Positions 1 through 9,640 of a stretch of 64,000 nt of DNA are shown here, piece after piece. A program made the position numbers and the translations under genes. Numbering within the stretch: the stretch's first letter is position 1; each line of letters begins with the position of its first letter. The notes under the pieces are model-generated. The model searched no databases, had not been told where the DNA came from, and worked only from the letters and a program-made list of their open reading frames with translations. Origin of the DNA: Micromonospora rhizosphaerae (GTDB lineage Bacteria; Actinomycetota; Actinomycetes; Mycobacteriales; Micromonosporaceae); contig NZ_FMHV01000002.1 of assembly GCF_900091465.1 (NCBI RefSeq), positions 4,154,001 through 4,218,000 of the forward strand. The letters are read 5' to 3'.

Positions 1-3000
1 CGTACAGCACGTCCGGACCGTACCCGCCCATCAGTACGTCGTTGCCGGCGTGACCGTAGAACAGGTCGTTCTGCCCGGTGGTGGAGTGGCCGGTGACCGC
101 GTCGGCGGCGTTGCCGCCGTAGACGACGTCGTTGCCGCTACCGGTGTCGACGGTGTTGCTGTCGCCCGGTACGTCCCCGGCACCCGCCGCATCCACCCCG
201 GTGTCGGCGTCTCCCGCCGGCAGTCCGGTGTAGACGACGTCGTCGCCCGAGGCGGTGTAGACGCGGTCACTGCCCGGCCCGCCGGTGACCCTCAGGTTGG
301 CGGCCCGGTAGTTGCCGGGCGGTGCCGGCAGGTCCGGCAGGCCCGCCTGCGGGCTGTCCCCGGACGCGCTGACCAGGTCGTCGCCGCCACCGGCGAACAC
401 CTGGTCCATACCGGTACCCAGCGACACCAGGTCGCCCCCGTCGCCGGGCGCCGGGGTCGTGTCACCGGTCGCGATCGATTCGGGGTCGATGACGCTCAGT
501 CTGGTTGTGCCGCTCGGCTGCGGGAACTCCAGCTGCGCGCCGTCGGTGGGCGCCAGCTTGGCGTCACCGGCCACCCAGTCGTCCGCGTTGCCAACGGTGA
601 TGCTGTCGTCGCCCGCGCCGCCGGCCACGGCGGCCTTGGCCGCGGCGGAACCGGAGGTGGCCAGGTCAGGCCGGTCGCCGGTGGTGAGTACGTCGTTACC
701 GCCGCCGCCGTCCACCCAGGACTCGCCGGCGCCGGTCTGGATGGTGTCGTTCTTCTCACCGCCGAAGGCGATCACCTTCTTGTCGAAAGGCGTACCGGAG
801 TCGCCGACGAAGGCCACGTTCAGGGCGCCCTGGTACCCGCGTCCGTCCAGCACCACGTTGAGCACCGCGTCGGACGGGTAGTCGGTGCTCTGCCCGTCCT
901 TTTCGACGGTGACGACGCCGCCGCCGGACGGGTCACCGCTGGCGCGGACCACCGCCTGCTCGTCGGCGCCGGCGCCGCGGCCGAGTCGGCCCATGGCCAG
1001 GTACAGCGTCTTCGTGTTGGGGTCGAGCACGCCCAGTACCGGTGGCCCGTCGCCGCCGCCAGGCTCGCCGGTTACGGTGCCGCAGTCCGGGCGGTACGAG
1101 AAGTCCACCAAGGTGATCTTGACGAGCGTCCAGTCCTTCTCCAGCCCGAGCGCCTGGGCGCGCACCCGGATGAACACGCTGAACTTCCCGTTCGCGTTGA
1201 ACAGGCACAGCGGTGCGTTCAGCGCGTTGCTGAGGAACTCCTGGAACCGGAACTTGCCGTCGTTGTCCGGATCGTTCCAGCTGATCGCCACGGTCAGCTC
1301 GAAGCCGCCCTCGACCCCGACGCTCGCGATCGCCCCCAGCCCGAGCGCGACGCCGACCGCGAGGTCGCCGGTGAACTGCACCACCGGCAGCGGCTTCCCG
1401 GTCTCGTCGGTGGTCTCGAAGTAGAGGCTGTCGAGGATGTTCAGCCCGGTGTGCTGCTGCCACGCCGTGCGCAGCCCGTACGTGTCGAACCCGGCGACGA
1501 TGCGCGCCGACACCGCGGCGCTGCCCCGGATCGTCAGATACACCGGCGGGACCTGCCAGAGCGGGCCGAGCTGCAAATCCATCGACAGGCCGAGCGTCAG
1601 CGGGCCGGAGTCGAATCGCATCAGCGTCACGTCCTGGCCCACCAGCAACCCGAACAGCTCCAACGGGTGCTCCAGCGCCGGGAACGACACACCTACGCCG
1701 CTGACGTCCGGCCGGGTCACCTTCAGGCCGCCGTGGCCTGGATGCGCATCCGTGTATGCCTTGTTCAACTGGGTGAACGGGTCGCCCTGCTGCGAGTTGG
1801 TGATCAGGCTTGCCGCGGTGTCCGGGGAGTTCTTGGTGTTCCGCGCCCGCGACGTGTCCACGTGGAAGCTGCCGACCGTGACGCAGGCCGGGCAGGACGG
1901 GTCGCTGCCGATGGTGCCGGCGATGTCGACCACCTTGACGAACAGGGTCAGGAACTGGCTGACCGTCTTCCACTTGTCGCCGACGGTACTGAACTGCTGC
2001 GCGAACCCGAGCAGGCTGGCGTCACCGCCGGCACCGATCGCCGACAGGCCCGGTAGCGGCGTCTGTATCGCCTTCGCCACCGGCGCCAGCGGCTTGAACG
2101 CCTCCGCGACCTGCGTGAACATCGGGCCGAGCACCGAGTTCAGGAACCCGCCGGGGTCGATGGTGATGTCGTCGAACGCCAGCGTGTCGAAGTTCCTCAG
2201 GTCTTTCGGCTCCTGCGAGGTCCAGCTCCAGTGCAGCCGGAACTTCGCCGAGACGCCGGGGAGCGACGCGTCGGCCGCCGCCTTGAGCTGCCAGGCGATG
2301 GATGCCGTGGCGGTCAGCCGGAGGCCGAGCGCCTGCTTCATGGTGGTGAGGCTCTTCAGCTGGGTCAGCGTCAGCTTGCAGCTGGACGCGTTGCAGCTGT
2401 CGTCGCCGCCGGGCTGATGCGCGTCGACGCCGGCCACGCCGGCGAACAGCGGTCCGCTGCCGCCGAGCTTGGTGACGTCCACCTTGATGAAGCTGAGCTG
2501 CGCCTGCATCTTGGCGTTGAGGTCCATGCTCAGGCCCAGTCGCAGCTCTGGGTTGTTGGTGTCCTTCGTGAGCAGCCGGAACCCGCCGTTGCGGTCCAGG
2601 CCCACCTTGATGTGCAACTGCCACGCGATCCCGCCGGTGATCCGGTTCGCCGCCGGGTCGCCGGCGATCGGCTTGATGGACAGCCCGGGCAGCCCCATGT
2701 CCAGCGGCCGGGACACCGCGCAGAACGCGCCGCCGCCGCAGGAGCTCGGGTTGGATACGTCGCCCTGGCCCATGTCCAGGCTGATGGTCAGCGCGTCGAA
2801 CGTGTCACCGAGGCAGCCCTTCAGCGCGGGCGGGGTCTGGACCTCGGCCGGCGCATCCTGCTCGGCCGCCGGGTCCAGGTTGTCGGTGAACTCGGCGGTC
2901 GCCTGCCCGGTCAACTCCTTGATCAGCTTGTACCCGGCGCCGCCGGTGTTGCGGAGGATCTTGTAGCCGGTGGCCTGGGCGCTCGGCGTCCAAGTGATCT

Positions 3001-6000
3001 TGTTCGAGGCGGACGACCCGAGCGGGCTGGCGTTCCTGATCTCCCCGCTTTCCGCCGGAGCGGTGTCGCCGGTCCCGTCGTCCCGGGTCGCGATCACCTT
3101 GTACCGGTACGTCGTGTCCCCGCTGCCGGACGCCACCGCGGCGGTGACGCCGGTGACCGGGTCGAGTTGGCCGGTGCACACCGCCCCGACCGCGACCTTG
3201 CCGTTGGGCAGCACGCTGCCCACCTGCTCGGTCAGGTACCTGTTCACCGCCGAGAACTCGCTGAACTTCAGGATGCCGCCGTTCGCGTCCGTGCCCAGCA
3301 CCGACGCCAGGTCGGCCCGCAGCTTCTGCAGGAAGGCCTTGCCCTCCTGCAGGTCGGAGCCGACGATCGGCAGGCTGCCGCCCTTGTCGGCGAGGTTGAT
3401 GGCCACGTCCAGGTACCGGAGGTAGCTGTCCAGCCCGTCACCGAGAACGGTGAGGTCCAGGGCGCTGTTGACGATCGAGCTGGTCATCGTGCTGGGCGCC
3501 GAGGCCGTGGAGGTGCTCGGGCTGCTGGTCGTCGCGGTCACCTGCACGGTGCCGGTGGCCGTGCCCGCCCGGAGTCCGGGGTCGGGCGGCAGCGGCGTCC
3601 ACACCCCGTCCTCCCGCGTGTAGACGGGCAGGTTCGCGCACATCGACAGCGATCCGCCGCCGTCGACGCCGGGGCAGGTCACCTCGTGGCCGGTCACCGC
3701 GACGGACGCCTGGTCGAGCAGGTCGGCCAGCGGTACCGGCGCGGTCAGGCCCGGCGCGGTCGCGGCGAACTCGACGTCCGCCTTGAGCTGCGCGCCGGAC
3801 GGGTTCGCGGTCGGGTCACCCAGTGCCACGGCCAGCGAGTCCACCGTCGCCATCAGCGCCTGCCGGTTCGGGGCGTTCACCTGGGCGCGCACCGACAGCT
3901 TGCCGGCCGGGTCGACGGTGAGGTTGCCGACCGGGTCGGCCACGGTCGCGGCGGTCAGTGGCAGCAGCAGCACCAGCGAGACGGTGCCGGTCAGGTCCGC
4001 GGTGAGCATGCCCTGCGCGCTGGTGCCCAGCAGCGTCCGCTCGACGCCGTCCAGGGTGAACGTCACCGCCAGCGGCACCTCGGTGTGGTACGCCCGCTTC
4101 CAGTCCACCGCCAGCCGCAGCGTGGGGGTGCCGGCGGTGTCCACCGCGTAGGTGACCGTGCTGTCGTTGCCCAGCGACGCGTTCAGCACGCCGACCAGAT
4201 CCTGCATGCTGGTCGCCGGGCTTGCGGTCAGCCGGTCGATCGCCATGGTCAGCTCGTCGCCCACCACGTACGGTGTGCCGTCGTCCGGCCGGACGTCGAA
4301 GTCGTCGCCGAAGACCAGGTGCCCGCTGACGACGTCCGTCACGATCTGCACCTGCGAGCCGATCACCACGCGCCGGCCCAGGTACCGGTCCTTGGTGAAG
4401 GTCTTACTGGTGTCGCTGAGCGTGTTGACCCCGTAGTCGACGCCCGGACCGCCGCCACTCTCGGTCGCGCCGAGCAGGTCCCCGGCGCTGCGGCCGACCA
4501 ACGGGACGGTCGTGTCGAACCCACGGCCGGAGAGGTTGTGCACCTGCGTGGACACCTCGCCCAGCGCGGCGACCAGGGTGCCGAACAGGGCCTGCGGGTT
4601 CGGGTCGAGGCCGTCGAAGGCCTTCAACGACGGGTACTGCCGGTCCACCGCGATCTGGTCGGGGTGGGTCAGGTCGGGCATGGTCAGCGCCAGGTTCGCG
4701 GTCGGGCCGCCGAAGAACGTGGGGTTGCCGGGTACCGACAAGGTCAGCTCGGCGCGCGCCTGGCCGGTGACGCCGCCGTCGATGGTGGCGCCGGCGTCGG
4801 TACGCAGCGCGGTGATCAGGTCCGGGATGGAGATGTCTCCAGCGCCGTCACCGCCCGGCTTCAGTCCCACGGTCAGCAGGTGGCTGCCGGTCGGCGCGGC
4901 ACCGGAGCAGTCCGCCGGGGCGCCCGCGGTGCACTCGGCAAGCGAGCCGGTCACCAGCACCTTCAGGTACCCGGTGTTGGCGGTCAGGTTCACCGGGGTG
5001 CTGATCGGTGCGTCCGCCGCGATCAGCCCGGTTCCGGTGTGCAGCATCACCCGCTGCCCGGGCATGGGTAGCGAGTTGATGATGGTGGTGGTGCCGCCCG
5101 GGTTGACGTACTTGAACGGGCACGCCGCGGCGCCGGGCCCCGGGTCGCAGTCGGTGGTGTCCGGCGGTTGCAGGTTGAGCACGAGCGGCGCCGTGACCGT
5201 GTAGCTGGGCTTCACAGTCGCCTGCGGCACCGTGCCGTTGGCCGCCCGGATGCCGGTGGCGGGCGCCAGGACGTCCGCGAGCTCCACCTGGCCGGTACGG
5301 GGATCGTTGCCGCTGATGCTGTACGGCGGCTTGGGGTTGCTGGCCGGCGTGCCGCCGTTCCACCGCGACGCCGAACCCGGCAGGACCGCGTCCTTGTCCA
5401 GCAGCAGGGTGTGGTGCCCCGGATCGGCCGGGTCCACCTTGTCGATGCGCGCGGTGGAGGTGCCGGCGCTCACCTGGAGGCCGGCGACCTGGTCGGTGAA
5501 CGTCTTGGACGTGTCGACGAGCGTGGTGTCGGTGTAGGTCACCGAGGGTCCCGAGCCGGACAGCAGGGTGGCGACCACGTCCAGCGGCTGCGGGTCGGCC
5601 GGCGGGTCGCGGCTGAGCGTGAGCGTCAGGCGCAGTTTGGGCTTGGCAGCGTCGCTGCGGTCGTACCGTCCGTCGCTGACCGAGATCCTCGCGCCGCTGG
5701 GCAGGCCGGTCTCCGCGGCCAGCTGCTCGACCAGCGACTGGATCGAGGAGAAATCCGTCTTCCCCACGTCAGTGAGGTCCGTGGGCGAGCCGCTACCGGC
5801 CGGCGGTGCCTGGACGACGTGCTTCGCCAGGAACTCCTCGAGCGCCTGCTCGAACGGGATCGCGTCCGCGACCGTACCCCGCATCAGCGGCAGCGCGGTG
5901 CCGTTGGCGGAGCCGGCGGCGCGCAGCGCGGTGGCCAGTTGTGCCAGGGCATTGGCCAGGTCATGCGGTCCCATCGTCAGGAACGCCTGCACCGGGTCGA

Positions 6001-6994
6001 GCGCGTGCGCGTCGTAGTCGAGGGTGACCGGCGCGCTGGCCAGGTCGGGGCAGCTGACCTCGACGGTCACGCGTGCCACGCTGGGCAGGTCGGCGATGGC
6101 GCCGGTCGCGGTACCGGTGATCACCAGCGTGCCGCGCGCGCTACCGGCCAGCGCCACCGTGGCCAGCCCGGCCAGCGCGCCGGACGCGGCCAGCTCGCCC
6201 GGCTTCCCGCCCGGCTCCGTGAGGCTGAGGAGTCGGTTGTTGTCCGGGTCGGCCAGCGTACCGGTGAGCGAGGCGTTGAACTGGAACGTGCTGTCGTTGC
6301 CCAGCTCAACGCCGAGGATGCCGAGTGCGCCGCGGGACCCGGCCGCGTCAACCGGATCCATCGGGTCGGCGGTCACCGAGACGTGGACTGTCGGGCTGCT
6401 GGCGCCGTCGTGCTGGATGCCGAACGCCCGGGTGTCCTCGTCGTAGACGGCGGTGAACGTGAGGTGCTCCTGCACCACAAGCTTGAGGCCGGCCGTGGAG
6501 CTGTAACTGAAGTTCGCCGGGCCGCCGGAGATGGACAGGCCGGCGTCGACGTGCCTGGTGACGGTCAGGTCGACCGCGAGGCGATGCTGGCCACCGGTGA
6601 CCGTGTCGGTGGCCGTCGCGCTCACCGACCGGTCCGTCAGCAGCCCGTCCGCGGTGTCCAGCATTCGGCTGACGTCCGCTGTGGACAGCGCGCCCGCCCA
6701 GTCGTGCAGCAGGCCGCTGCGGAACTTGGGGTAGAACCCGGCGAGGTCCGCACCGGACGGCCCGCCGGGTGACAGGTTCAGGCTGGGCAAGGGCTTGCCC
6801 ATCGCGCCGACGGCGCCGAACTCGCCGATGAGGTTGAACCAGTTGTCGAGCCCGCTCATGACGTCGGTGGCCGCCTGGTCGGGGCCGGCCGCGGCGTACG
6901 CCGGACGCGGCGTGCCGGCGACCATACCGCTGGCCACGACGCCGAGGACCGTGACGCCGGACAGGATTTGGGGGAGTAACCCGTGCACTTTCAC
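1..6994 (-). CDS. Giant secreted RTX-type calcium-binding protein (C-terminus beyond window)
   Basis: One uninterrupted minus-strand frame of more than 2331 codons runs off the left edge. It opens with GTG at 6994, preceded by GAGG seven bases upstream. The N-terminus is a Sec signal peptide: VKVHG, a hydrophobic stretch (ILSGVTVLGVVASGMVAG) and a likely cleavage site after AYA. The middle holds long Thr/Ala/Asp-rich beta-type modules and, near residue 1300, a fibronectin-III-like unit (TTYRYKVIATRDDG ... ATGYKILRN). From about residue 2075 onwards, glycine/aspartate nonapeptide RTX repeats appear (GGGGNDVLTTGD, GGAGDDSITVG, GSGNDVVYGG, GHAGNDVLMGG). Such repeats bind calcium outside the cell. 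The final function (adhesin, matrix protein or enzyme) cannot be told because the C-terminus is missing. The divergent neighbour starts 327 bases away. Confidence 0.88.
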   Translation of the reverse strand, partial: MKVHGLLPQILSGVTVLGVVASGMVAGTPRPAYAAAGPDQAATDVMSGLDNWFNLIGEFGAVGAMGKPLPSLNLSPGGPSGADLAGFYPKFRSGLLHDWAGALSTADVSRMLDTADGLLTDRSVSATATDTVTGGQHRLAVDLTVTRHVDAGLSISGGPANFSYSSTAGLKLVVQEHLTFTAVYDEDTRAFGIQHDGASSPTVHVSVTADPMDPVDAAGSRGALGILGVELGNDSTFQFNASLTGTLADPDNNRLLSLTEPGGKPGELAASGALAGLATVALAGSARGTLVITGTATGAIADLPSVARVTVEVSCPDLASAPVTLDYDAHALDPVQAFLTMGPHDLANALAQLATALRAAGSANGTALPLMRGTVADAIPFEQALEEFLAKHVVQAPPAGSGSPTDLTDVGKTDFSSIQSLVEQLAAETGLPSGARISVSDGRYDRSDAAKPKLRLTLTLSRDPPADPQPLDVVATLLSGSGPSVTYTDTTLVDTSKTFTDQVAGLQVSAGTSTARIDKVDPADPGHHTLLLDKDAVLPGSASRWNGGTPASNPKPPYSISGNDPRTGQVELADVLAPATGIRAANGTVPQATVKPSYTVTAPLVLNLQPPDTTDCDPGPGAAACPFKYVNPGGTTTIINSLPMPGQRVMLHTGTGLIAADAPISTPVNLTANTGYLKVLVTGSLAECTAGAPADCSGAAPTGSHLLTVGLKPGGDGAGDISIPDLITALRTDAGATIDGGVTGQARAELTLSVPGNPTFFGGPTANLALTMPDLTHPDQIAVDRQYPSLKAFDGLDPNPQALFGTLVAALGEVSTQVHNLSGRGFDTTVPLVGRSAGDLLGATESGGGPGVDYGVNTLSDTSKTFTKDRYLGRRVVIGSQVQIVTDVVSGHLVFGDDFDVRPDDGTPYVVGDELTMAIDRLTASPATSMQDLVGVLNASLGNDSTVTYAVDTAGTPTLRLAVDWKRAYHTEVPLAVTFTLDGVERTLLGTSAQGMLTADLTGTVSLVLLLPLTAATVADPVGNLTVDPAGKLSVRAQVNAPNRQALMATVDSLAVALGDPTANPSGAQLKADVEFAATAPGLTAPVPLADLLDQASVAVTGHEVTCPGVDGGGSLSMCANLPVYTREDGVWTPLPPDPGLRAGTATGTVQVTATTSSPSTSTASAPSTMTSSIVNSALDLTVLGDGLDSYLRYLDVAINLADKGGSLPIVGSDLQEGKAFLQKLRADLASVLGTDANGGILKFSEFSAVNRYLTEQVGSVLPNGKVAVGAVCTGQLDPVTGVTAAVASGSGDTTYRYKVIATRDDGTGDTAPAESGEIRNASPLGSSASNKITWTPSAQATGYKILRNTGGAGYKLIKELTGQATAEFTDNLDPAAEQDAPAEVQTPPALKGCLGDTFDALTISLDMGQGDVSNPSSCGGGAFCAVSRPLDMGLPGLSIKPIAGDPAANRITGGIAWQLHIKVGLDRNGGFRLLTKDTNNPELRLGLSMDLNAKMQAQLSFIKVDVTKLGGSGPLFAGVAGVDAHQPGGDDSCNASSCKLTLTQLKSLTTMKQALGLRLTATASIAWQLKAAADASLPGVSAKFRLHWSWTSQEPKDLRNFDTLAFDDITIDPGGFLNSVLGPMFTQVAEAFKPLAPVAKAIQTPLPGLSAIGAGGDASLLGFAQQFSTVGDKWKTVSQFLTLFVKVVDIAGTIGSDPSCPACVTVGSFHVDTSRARNTKNSPDTAASLITNSQQGDPFTQLNKAYTDAHPGHGGLKVTRPDVSGVGVSFPALEHPLELFGLLVGQDVTLMRFDSGPLTLGLSMDLQLGPLWQVPPVYLTIRGSAAVSARIVAGFDTYGLRTAWQQHTGLNILDSLYFETTDETGKPLPVVQFTGDLAVGVALGLGAIASVGVEGGFELTVAISWNDPDNDGKFRFQEFLSNALNAPLCLFNANGKFSVFIRVRAQALGLEKDWTLVKITLVDFSYRPDCGTVTGEPGGGDGPPVLGVLDPNTKTLYLAMGRLGRGAGADEQAVVRASGDPSGGGVVTVEKDGQSTDYPSDAVLNVVLDGRGYQGALNVAFVGDSGTPFDKKVIAFGGEKNDTIQTGAGESWVDGGGGNDVLTTGDRPDLATSGSAAAKAAVAGGAGDDSITVGNADDWVAGDAKLAPTDGAQLEFPQPSGTTRLSVIDPESIATGDTTPAPGDGGDLVSLGTGMDQVFAGGGDDLVSASGDSPQAGLPDLPAPPGNYRAANLRVTGGPGSDRVYTASGDDVVYTGLPAGDADTGVDAAGAGDVPGDSNTVDTGSGNDVVYGGNAADAVTGHSTTGQNDLFYGHAGNDVLMGGYGPDVLY

Positions 6995-7320
6995 CGCGAC
7001 ACCTCTTCCGCCCGTGGACGCGCGATCTCGCGTCCCCGTGGACGGTGGGGCCACCGCTCCCCAATGGACGGCACCGCACGCAATGAGTACTGTCGGTGAA
7101 CTGCCGAACACGGTAACAGCGCTTGATGATCGTCAATAGAGCCGTACGTCGATACCACCTGTCGGGATGCGGACAGCAAGTTTCGGTGGCGCGGCGGGGG
7201 AGGTGGCGGCCGATCGCCGGCAGTGACCGGCGTCAACCCGGCATGTCGGGGCCATCCCGCCCGGCGTCGACGTGGGACTCTGGACGCCTGTTCATTGATA
7301 CCCGCTGTGCGGAGGCAGTC
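6995..7320. other. Divergent intergenic region
   Basis: About 326 bases separate the RTX gene (leftward) from the membrane protein gene (rightward), so promoters for both should lie here. I see no clear consensus promoter, RNA gene or repeat. The short open frames crossing it lack good start sites. Confidence 0.5.
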
Positions 7321-8124
7321 ATGACACAGCCACCGGAACGGTACGGGCGCCGCCCGCCGTACCACGGCGAGCGGCCCCGCCAGGAGGAGGACCGCTTCGG
7401 GTATCCGCCTCCACGCACCCCCTCGGCGGACGGGCCCACCGACCCGCCTGGACCGCCCGGGACGGTCTACAGGTCGGCGGCGTCGTCGCCGTACGGCCAG
7501 CCGCAATCCGGGAATGCTCACCCGAACCCCGGCCACAGGCACGGCAGGCCGGCAACTCCGCCCCCGCGCCCCAGGCACCGCCTGATCGTGGCCGGCATCG
7601 TCGCGGTTCTGGTCGTCGCCGGTGGCGGGGCGGCCGCCTACGCGTGGCGCGGCACCGGGTCGTCCGGGGTCGCGGCGGTCACCGCCGGTGGGTCCCCGGG
7701 TAGGACGGCAATCCCGAGTCCTTCGGGTGCCCTCGGTTCTTCGAGGGCAGCGGACACGTCGGGGGTCGCGCCGGGGGCGACCTCGGAGGACCCGGGGGTG
7801 GCCATGTGCGCGCAGATCCGCGATACGAACGGCCAACCGACGGGTGCGGGCACCGTGTCAACCTCGGGTTCGGGTGGTGTCGATACGAACACCGCCGCGT
7901 ACCGGCGCATGCGCAAACAGTTCGCGGACTCGCGGTATGCCGACATCCGCGACGCCGGCACCGCGTTCCTGGACACGTTCTGGCAGCTGGGCACCAACGC
8001 CACCGGCAGCAACGTGGTGAATACCACGAGGGACCTTGGCGCCAGGCTGATGAGGGCGTACGACGCCCTGTCCACGGCGTGCGCCAACCACGGCGTGAAG
8101 ATCCCGTCCATGGCGGGCCGCTGA
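7321..8124 (+). CDS. Proline-rich single-pass membrane protein, function unknown
   Basis: ATG at 7321 follows GGAGG; an open frame continues upstream but has no better start. The 267-aa product has a Pro/Gly/Arg-rich cytoplasmic N-terminus (residues 1-85), one transmembrane helix (about 88-108, LIVAGIVAVLVVAGGGAAAY), a Ser/Thr/Gly-rich linker and a C-terminal extracytoplasmic domain of about 100 residues that contains two cysteines. The domain layout is common for actinomycete surface proteins, but I do not recognise the family. It stands alone, convergent with the SHOCT gene; the stop codons are about 33 bases apart. Confidence 0.75.
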   Translation: MTQPPERYGRRPPYHGERPRQEEDRFGYPPPRTPSADGPTDPPGPPGTVYRSAASSPYGQPQSGNAHPNPGHRHGRPATPPPRPRHRLIVAGIVAVLVVAGGGAAAYAWRGTGSSGVAAVTAGGSPGRTAIPSPSGALGSSRAADTSGVAPGATSEDPGVAMCAQIRDTNGQPTGAGTVSTSGSGGVDTNTAAYRRMRKQFADSRYADIRDAGTAFLDTFWQLGTNATGSNVVNTTRDLGARLMRAYDALSTACANHGVKIPSMAGR

Positions 8125-8157
8125 CCCGCCCCATGGCCGGCCACGCCGCGGCGGTCA

Positions 8158-8439
8158 TCAGGACTTGCCCCGCAGGACGGCTCGGCGCTGCCTCAACTCC
8201 TCCTCGCTGATCTCACCGCGAGCGTAGAGTTCGGCCAGGATGCGCTCTGCCGCGCTCCGCGCTGACCGCACCGGCGACCGGCGGTAGATCAGGTAACCGA
8301 TGGACGACAGCACGACCAGCCAGAACAGGACAGGGAAGATCAGCCACCAGCCCGGCCCACCGTCCCAAGGGCCGTGTCCATCCGCCCACCCCGGGCCCGG
8401 GTGGGCGTACGCCCCGTAGCTCATCACTTCCGCCAACAT
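8158..8439 (-). CDS. SHOCT-domain small membrane protein
   Basis: The start ATG at 8439 is chosen because AAGGAG lies six bases upstream; the frame is open further upstream without a comparable site. The 93-aa protein has a Gly/Trp-rich N-terminus, one transmembrane helix (WWLIFPVLFWLVVLSSIGYL) and a C-terminal SHOCT motif (AERILAELYARGEISEEELR). SHOCT domains are short oligomerisation or recruitment modules found at the end of many actinobacterial membrane proteins. The target is unknown and no operon partner is seen. Confidence 0.85.
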   Translation of the reverse strand: MLAEVMSYGAYAHPGPGWADGHGPWDGGPGWWLIFPVLFWLVVLSSIGYLIYRRSPVRSARSAAERILAELYARGEISEEELRQRRAVLRGKS

Positions 8440-8676
8440 CACAATCTCCTTGGCATCGGGCTCGCTCCTGCTTGCCGTACGCCCCGAGCATCGCCCGCCG
8501 GCACTGGTGCCGTCGTCAGTCACGCAACGACATCGGAAGTACGCGGCTGAACGTACATGGCGCCCACATCGCGCTACCGAAGACACCACAGGAATGGCTG
8601 ACGCCGTCGCCGCATGAGGCTGGGCCAGCAGCACTTCAATGTCGGCCCGGCGCATCGATCAGGCGGCGGCTCCCGA

Positions 8677-9636
8677 TCACCCGGTGCCGTGGAACTCGAT
8701 CCGTAGCTCAGGGCTGTCCCGAATGACGATGACGACCTTGTGGTCCTGTGTCCAGTTCTCCGGAAGGAGATAATAGGTTTCTCCGCTGTACTGGAGGAAT
8801 CGCAGGCCACCGTAGGCGTATCGATAGGCGAGATGCTCTCCCTGGTACGCGTCGACAGTCACACCAGGTGCGGAGATCAGAAGATCCGTCTGGCTGTAGA
8901 CGATGACCGCAGGGAGCGCGCGAAGATTGTCGGTGATCTGCCGGGCAAGTCCGCGCCCCACCACAGCGGCATATCCCGACAGCTCCCAGAAGATCAGCAG
9001 CCCGACGAGCAGCCCGATAAGGAGCTTGGTGGTGGGGCGGTACGCGGCATCATGGGCTGCCCGCTCCGGCAGCTGGCGGATCCGCAGGGCGGCGATCGTT
9101 CGGAGAATCCAGCCGAGGTACGCGGCCATCAAGACCGCGATGGCGCATGCGAGCGGGACGAGCAAAGAACGCAGTGGCGGATGGATTCTTTCCAACCAGA
9201 GCGCCAGTACCGGCAAAGCCGGGGCGGTACCCCCCAGGGCAACCGCGACACGGCGACAGACGCGAGGGAACGCGGGAGTGGCCAACAGCCGGCGGAATCG
9301 GTACTGCACGGCGATGCAGATCAATGCGACCGAGATGCAGGTCACCAGCGGCAGATACAGCGACGAGATGCTCCGCAGCAGGTAGTCGGTGACAGACATG
9401 CGTAGGACGGACTCGTTGATTCCGAGCGCACGCGCCTGGACGTCACTACGCGCCCAGCCAAAATAGAACAACAAGGCGGTGGCCATCGAGACCGGCGGAA
9501 CAGCCTCGGCGATCGTTCGCAACGACAGCCCGGAAACTGGCGAGTCTTGGTCGGTGATCCGGTCACGGGCACCGATGGGCATCCTGGGGGATCGCGATAA
9601 CGAAATTCCCCGGCTGGTCCTGGGTACGGGGCGCAC
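8677..9636 (-). CDS. Multi-pass membrane protein with C-terminal soluble domain
   Basis: A GTG start at 9636 sits four bases after the stop of the upstream IPT/TIG gene (TGA ACCC GTG), so the two are probably translated together. An in-frame ATG 18 codons later is an alternative. The 319-aa protein has several hydrophobic helices in its first 225 residues (for example LYLPLVTCISVALICIAV and LLIGLLVGLLIFWELSGYA), then about 90 residues rich in beta-type sequence (GGLRFLQYSGETYYLLPENW, then KVVIVIRD). The family is not recognised. The layout resembles the membrane protein at 41259-42311. Confidence 0.7.
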   Translation of the reverse strand: MRPVPRTSRGISLSRSPRMPIGARDRITDQDSPVSGLSLRTIAEAVPPVSMATALLFYFGWARSDVQARALGINESVLRMSVTDYLLRSISSLYLPLVTCISVALICIAVQYRFRRLLATPAFPRVCRRVAVALGGTAPALPVLALWLERIHPPLRSLLVPLACAIAVLMAAYLGWILRTIAALRIRQLPERAAHDAAYRPTTKLLIGLLVGLLIFWELSGYAAVVGRGLARQITDNLRALPAVIVYSQTDLLISAPGVTVDAYQGEHLAYRYAYGGLRFLQYSGETYYLLPENWTQDHKVVIVIRDSPELRIEFHGTG

Positions 9637-9640
9637 GGGT

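Noticed and set aside
50..6772. Long plus-strand open frames opposite the RTX gene
   Set aside because: They are antisense frames of a GC-rich coding region: Arg/Val/Gly-rich, with no domains or ribosome sites, while the minus frame has a signal peptide, an Fn3-like unit and RTX repeats.
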